Origin: Leptothoe kymatousa TAU-MAC 1615
GTDB lineage: Bacteria > Cyanobacteriota > Cyanobacteriia > Phormidesmidales > Phormidesmidaceae
NCBI RefSeq assembly: GCF_018739865.1
Contig: NZ_JADOER010000008.1
Span: 1 to 64,000 of the forward strand
Length of the DNA: 64,000 nt
Reading direction: 5' to 3'
Shown here: piece after piece, positions 60,013 to 64,000 of the stretch
Layout of the letters: each line of letters starts with the position of its first letter
Numbering within the stretch: the stretch's first letter is position 1
The notes under the pieces: generated by a model
Database searches by the model: none
Seen by the model: only the letters and a program-made list of their open reading frames with translations
What the model was told of the DNA's origin: nothing
Made by a program: the position numbers and the translations under genes

Positions 60013-62259
60013 ATGTGGAAGTCTAGAATAATTGCCGACGAGTTTTCTGCTGACATGGCCAACGCACCTACCATGGCGTCATTTCCATCCCTAGAGTCTG
60101 CTCTCAAACACTTTTTCGGCTACGACGACTTTCGGTACTATCAGCGCACGATTATTGAGCAAGCCCTAAAGGGGCAGGATGTGCTGGTGATTATGCCCAC
60201 GGGTGGGGGTAAGTCTTTGTGCTATCAGCTGCCGGCGCTGTTGCGTTTGGGGGTGACCATTGTGGTGTCCCCGCTGATTGCCCTGATGCAGGATCAGGTG
60301 CGCAGTCTCAAGGACAATGGCATTGCCGCCACCTTTCTCAACAGTAGTTTGACCTTTGCGGAGGCACGGGAGCGAGAAAGTGCGCTGCTAAATGGCGATG
60401 TCAAGCTGCTGTATCTGGCCCCAGAGCGGTTAATGAGTCCTAACTTTTGGCCACTCCTGGAGCGGCTGCAACAAACCGTGGGCATCGCGTCATTTGCCAT
60501 TGATGAGGCCCACTGTGTGTCGGAATGGGGGCATGATTTTCGGCCAGAATATCGCCAGTTGTTTCAACTTAAGCAGCAGCTACCCCAGGTGCCCATGATC
60601 GCGCTGACGGCGACGGCGACGGAGCGCGTGCGCCAGGACATTAGTCAGCAGCTGCGGCTCAAGGAACCCCAGGTGTTTGTGTCGGGGTTCAACCGTCAAA
60701 ACTTGCACTATGAGGTCAAGCCCAAGACCAAGCAAAGTTACGATCATGTGCTGAAGCTGGTGAAACAGCAGCCGGGGTCTGGAATTATTTACTGTCTGAG
60801 CCGTAAGCGGGTGAATGAAATTTCCTTTCGGCTGAAGCAAGATGGGATTTCGGCTTTGCCCTACCATGCCGGGTTAAGTGATAAGGAACGGCAGGAGAAC
60901 CAGGAACAGTTTATTCGCGACGATGTGCGCATCATTGTGGCCACCATTGCCTTTGGCATGGGCATCAACAAACCCGATGTGCGGTTTGTCATTCACTACG
61001 ATTTGCCCCGCACCATCGAAAGCTACTACCAGGAATCTGGTCGGGCCGGACGGGATGGGGACCCGGCCAACTGTACCGTGTTCTTTAGCTATGCCGATGT
61101 GGCCACGGTGGAGTACCTCATTAATCAAAAGCCCGATGAGCAGGAGCAGCGCATCGCCCGCCAACAGCTGCGCCATGTGATCAACTATGCCGAAAGTGCC
61201 ATCTGTCGTCGCAAGATTCAGCTGAGCTATTTTGGGGAATCGTTTCCGGGGGATTGCAAAAACTGCGACAACTGTTTGAATCCTGTGCCGATGGAGGATT
61301 GGACCATCGAGTCGCAAAAGTTTCTCTCCTGTGTGGCGCGCTGTCAGGAACGATTTGGCATGAACCATGTCATTGATGTGCTGCGCGGGTCTCGCAAGAA
61401 AAGGGTGTTGGACCTCGGCCACGATCGGCTGTCTACCTATGGCATTGGCCAGGACCACAGTGTGGATGAATGGCGGCAGCTGTGTCGGTCGTTGTTGCAC
61501 CAAGAGCTGCTTTCGGAAACCACCGATGGCTATTCTGTGCTGAAGCTAAATGGCGGTAGCTGGCAGGTGCTAAAAAAAGAGATTCCGGTCAATATCCATG
61601 TGATTAAGCGACCGGAGCCGGAGGCCAAGGCCAAGGCTAATGATGTGGTGCAGCTAAGTGGGGATGAGGCCTTGTTGCTGGAGCAGCTGCGACAGCTACG
61701 GAAGCGGCTGGCCGACGAACAATCGGTGCCGCCCTATGTGGTTTTTGCCGATGCCAGTTTGCGGCAAATGGCCCAGCAGCGCCCAATTACCACGGCCGCA
61801 TTTTCGGCGATTTCTGGGGTGGGCAAACGCAAGCTAGAGCAGTATGGCAAAACCTTTACCGAGACCATCGAGGTATTTTGTCGTTCCCACAATTTGACCC
61901 CAAATACGGTGGCCGCCGATGCTGCCGCTGCAACCACGTCGTCGTCTTCGTCGAGCGAGCTGACGGCGACTCAACTGACCACCCATGGGTTATTTCAGCA
62001 GGGGCTATCCCTATCGGAAATTGCCATTGAGCGGGGGCTGCGATTGGGCACCATTATTGACCATATGGAGCATTTGATGGCCGCCAACTATGAGGTGGAT
62101 TTGGGGCGGCTGGTGTCGCCAGAACGCCAGGTGCCAATTTTTGAAGCGATTGAAAAGGTGGGGGCCCATTCTTTGAGAGCTATCCGTGAGGAGCTGGGGG
62201 ACACCTATGATTACAACGAGATTCGGTTGGTGAGGGCGGCCTGGGAAGGGAAAAAATAA
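60013..62259 (+). CDS. recQ: RecQ-family ATP-dependent DNA helicase
   Basis: 748 residues. Motif 0 (FRYYQRTI), Walker A MPTGGGKSLC (about 55-65), DEAH with DEAHCVSEWGHDFRPEY, motif VI QESGRAGRDG, then a zinc-binding RQC region with Cys in CRRKIQLSYFGESFPGDCKNCDNC, a winged helix, an HRDC domain (about 540-620), a low-complexity Ser/Thr/Ala linker and a C-terminal HTH_40-type domain (about 650-748). It acts in recombination and fork repair. ATG 60013 has GAGG only 2 nt upstream; ATG 60055 is an alternative start. It is divergent from the RHH-ycf46 operon. Confidence 0.93.
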   Translation: MWKSRIIADEFSADMANAPTMASFPSLESALKHFFGYDDFRYYQRTIIEQALKGQDVLVIMPTGGGKSLCYQLPALLRLGVTIVVSPLIALMQDQVRSLKDNGIAATFLNSSLTFAEARERESALLNGDVKLLYLAPERLMSPNFWPLLERLQQTVGIASFAIDEAHCVSEWGHDFRPEYRQLFQLKQQLPQVPMIALTATATERVRQDISQQLRLKEPQVFVSGFNRQNLHYEVKPKTKQSYDHVLKLVKQQPGSGIIYCLSRKRVNEISFRLKQDGISALPYHAGLSDKERQENQEQFIRDDVRIIVATIAFGMGINKPDVRFVIHYDLPRTIESYYQESGRAGRDGDPANCTVFFSYADVATVEYLINQKPDEQEQRIARQQLRHVINYAESAICRRKIQLSYFGESFPGDCKNCDNCLNPVPMEDWTIESQKFLSCVARCQERFGMNHVIDVLRGSRKKRVLDLGHDRLSTYGIGQDHSVDEWRQLCRSLLHQELLSETTDGYSVLKLNGGSWQVLKKEIPVNIHVIKRPEPEAKAKANDVVQLSGDEALLLEQLRQLRKRLADEQSVPPYVVFADASLRQMAQQRPITTAAFSAISGVGKRKLEQYGKTFTETIEVFCRSHNLTPNTVAADAAAATTSSSSSSELTATQLTTHGLFQQGLSLSEIAIERGLRLGTIIDHMEHLMAANYEVDLGRLVSPERQVPIFEAIEKVGAHSLRAIREELGDTYDYNEIRLVRAAWEGKK

Positions 62260-62371
62260 ATGCTTTCTGTACTCCTGGGGGATCGGCCGGGGCGGTGATG
62301 TTCAATTGCGGGATCCTAAGGCATGATTGATAGGCTGCTTGAGTCTGGTGTGTTGAAACCTTAGTGCCCCT

Positions 62372-63511
62372 ATGTTGTTTAACTGTTTTGCGACTGTCGC
62401 CCGTGGGTTGGAAGAACTGGCCGCCAATGAACTGGAGCGGCTGGGGGCAGACGGGGTGGAACCGGGGTTTTGTGGGGTGGGTTTTCGCTGCGATCGCACC
62501 CAGCTGTACAAAATCAACCTATGGGCCCGGCTGCCGTTTCGAATTTTGGTGACGGTGGGAAAAGTGGGGGCCCGCGATCGCGATTCTCTGTACTACGGCA
62601 TCCAAAGTATTGACTGGGACATATATTTCTCGCCAGACTATTCCATTGCCGTCAAGGCCACCGGCAAAAATCAGCGCTTAAACCACAGCCACTTCACCGC
62701 CCTCCAGGTAAAAAACGCCATCGTCGATCAGCAGCAGGATCGCCATGGGGGCCGTTCCGGGGTGGATACCGAAAGCCCCGACGTGCAGATCAATGTGCAC
62801 ATCGACAACAACCAGGCCGTGGTCAGCTTAGATAGCTCCGGCAGTAGTTTGCACCGCCGTGGTTACCGCCCCGCCATGGGGGTGGCCCCCCTAAAGGAAT
62901 CCCTAGCCGCCGCCCTAGTGAGCCTGACCGAATGGTCCGGGGATATCGCCTTTTTAGACCCCATGTGCGGCTCGGGCACCCTGCCCATCGAGGCCAGTTT
63001 GCAGGCCCTAAATATTGCGCCGGGGTTGTTTCGCCAGCAATCGGGGCAGCAATTTGGGTTTCAAACCTGGCCCGACTATAAGGAGCCGCTGTGGCAGTCG
63101 CTGGTGGCAGAGGCGGAACAACAGCAGCGAGCTGAGCTGACCGGGCCGGTGCTGGGGTGCGATCGCGACCTAGAGGTGCTCGACCAGGCCCGCACCAACG
63201 CCAGCCACAGTGGTGTGGACAATTACATCGACTTTAGCTACACCGACTTTGCCGACATCGAAGCCCCCGCCGACAGCGGCATTTTGATTTGCAACCCCCC
63301 CTATGGGGAGCGACTGGGGCAGAGCGAAAATTTAGCCCCGTTTTATAAACTCATGGGGGATATTCTCAAACAGCGGTTTAAAGGATGGACCGCCTATATT
63401 TTGAGTGGCAACAAGGCCCTGACCAAGCGCATTGGCCTGCGAACCGCTAGAAAGATTCCGGTCTATAACGGTGCAATTCCGTGTCAGTTTCTAAAATATG
63501 AGCTGTACTAA
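62372..63511 (+). CDS. THUMP-domain RNA (guanine-N2) methyltransferase, RlmL/YpsC type
   Basis: 379 residues. It starts NCFATVARGLEELAANELERLGA, has a THUMP domain (about 60-150, with DSLYYGIQSIDWDIYF and LNHSHFTALQVKNAIVD), then the class I methyltransferase core: motif I FLDPMCGSGTLPIEA, and NPPYGERLG (motif IV), the catalytic NPPY of N2-guanine methyltransferases. It most likely makes m2G in 23S rRNA (as the N-terminal half of E. coli RlmL). The substrate is inferred from family, not shown. Confidence 0.9.
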   Translation: MLFNCFATVARGLEELAANELERLGADGVEPGFCGVGFRCDRTQLYKINLWARLPFRILVTVGKVGARDRDSLYYGIQSIDWDIYFSPDYSIAVKATGKNQRLNHSHFTALQVKNAIVDQQQDRHGGRSGVDTESPDVQINVHIDNNQAVVSLDSSGSSLHRRGYRPAMGVAPLKESLAAALVSLTEWSGDIAFLDPMCGSGTLPIEASLQALNIAPGLFRQQSGQQFGFQTWPDYKEPLWQSLVAEAEQQQRAELTGPVLGCDRDLEVLDQARTNASHSGVDNYIDFSYTDFADIEAPADSGILICNPPYGERLGQSENLAPFYKLMGDILKQRFKGWTAYILSGNKALTKRIGLRTARKIPVYNGAIPCQFLKYELY

Positions 63512-63544
63512 AACTATCTGTGCGCGTTTTCACCGGGAAGCACC

Positions 63545-64000
63545 ATGACCATTGCAGCGCCTAAAACCTACACCGCCGAAGACTACCTAGCCTTAGAGGT
63601 GGAGTCCGAGCTGCGCCATGAATTTCGCAATGGGGAAATCGTCGAAATGACAGGGGGCACACCGGAGCACAATGAAATTACAGGAATGTTGATTTTTCTG
63701 TTAAGGGCTAGTTTGCGCAAGCAACCCTACGGTATCTTTTTCACAGATCAACGGCTTTGGATTCCTGACAGGACCGTTTACACCTACCCAGACATGATGG
63801 TGACGCCTCGACCACCAGAACTACAACCTGGGCGAAAAGATACGATTATTAATCCCCTATTGATTGGCGAAACCCTATCGGCCTCTACCCAGGGCTATGA
63901 TCGCGGGCAAAAATTTTCCCACTACCGCACCATCGCATCCCTGCAAGAATATTTACTAATTGACCAATACTCGCCCCATGTGGAGCACTATGTAAAACAG
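63545..64000 (+). CDS. Uma2 family nuclease-fold protein, cut by the window end
   Basis: An open frame of 152 codons runs from ATG 63545 to the last base with no stop. It reads MTIAAPKTYTAEDYLALEVE, then LRHEFRNGEIVEMTGGTPEH, YPDMMVTPRPPE and QEYLLIDQYSPHVEHY, all typical of Uma2 (DUF820). About 30-40 residues are missing at the C-terminus. It is the second Uma2 in the window after 24073-24648, and they are not close copies. Confidence 0.88.
   Translation, partial: MTIAAPKTYTAEDYLALEVESELRHEFRNGEIVEMTGGTPEHNEITGMLIFLLRASLRKQPYGIFFTDQRLWIPDRTVYTYPDMMVTPRPPELQPGRKDTIINPLLIGETLSASTQGYDRGQKFSHYRTIASLQEYLLIDQYSPHVEHYVKQ

Noticed and set aside
1-64000. tRNA, rRNA or prophage
   Set aside because: No conserved T-loop/acceptor pattern, no rRNA-like sequence and no phage structural genes were seen on either strand.

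Overview
The window reads as chromosomal DNA of a cyanobacterium. Evidence: the HIP1 palindrome GCGATCGC recurs about twenty times, in genes of both strands; ycf46 and ycf35 are neighbours; and there is a pheophorbide-oxygenase-like Rieske protein, a phytochrome-class kinase with an overlapping Rcp-like regulator, and a heme-domain (Tll0287/DUF3365-like) diguanylate cyclase. The style (large multi-PAS kinases, TIR-WD40, RTX proteins, Uma2 proteins, tandem repeats) suggests a Leptolyngbya-like or other large-genome species; the species cannot be fixed from sequence alone. No rRNA, tRNA, CRISPR array or prophage was seen.

Layout. 1-9.5 kb: a damaged serralysin-type RTX protein at the edge, then metabolic and membrane genes (VOC protein, aldose epimerase, GT-C glycosyltransferase, PaO-like oxygenase, fatty-acid desaturase). 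9.5-16.4 kb: a DUF1350 protein, a secreted protein and a 1081-residue TIR-TM-WD40 protein. 16.6-21.4 kb: a two-gene RND efflux operon. 21.5-28 kb: an accessory strip with a REC-GAF-kinase, toxin-antitoxin-like debris, Uma2, a decayed duplicate of the RND 3' end, two AT-rich unknown genes and a dead IS5-family element. 28-30 kb: PPOX, MOSC and SpeG genes. 30.7-38.6 kb: a FIST sensor with a GGDEF-EAL protein, a winged-helix-like unknown, a DEAD-box helicase, a lipoprotein and an ECF sigma/anti-sigma pair. 39-56.4 kb: an RTX protein followed by a minus-strand signalling block with three more GGDEF proteins, four kinases or regulators, and an ethylene-receptor-like sensor kinase. 56.7-64 kb: housekeeping (RHH-ycf46-ycf35, RecQ, a THUMP methyltransferase, a truncated Uma2).

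How it works together. The 30-56 kb segment is a sensory and c-di-GMP region. It has four GGDEF proteins (two with EAL domains), linked to FIST, CBS-GAF, REC-PAS and covalent-heme inputs. Two hybrid kinases and an ethylene-receptor-like phytochrome-class kinase with its own response regulator sit among them. The two large RTX proteins could be surface or secreted outputs, but that link is inference.

Most unusual non-coding signals: (i) a dispersed ~62-bp element with inverted ends, in four copies in gaps of the signalling region; (ii) tandem triplications of 45 and 46 bp that place stop-terminated mini-ORFs directly in front of two adjacent genes; (iii) several other 11-45 bp perfect or near-perfect tandem duplications, one of which killed the IS5 transposase; (iv) long hairpins, including a 16-bp perfect one inside a coding region.
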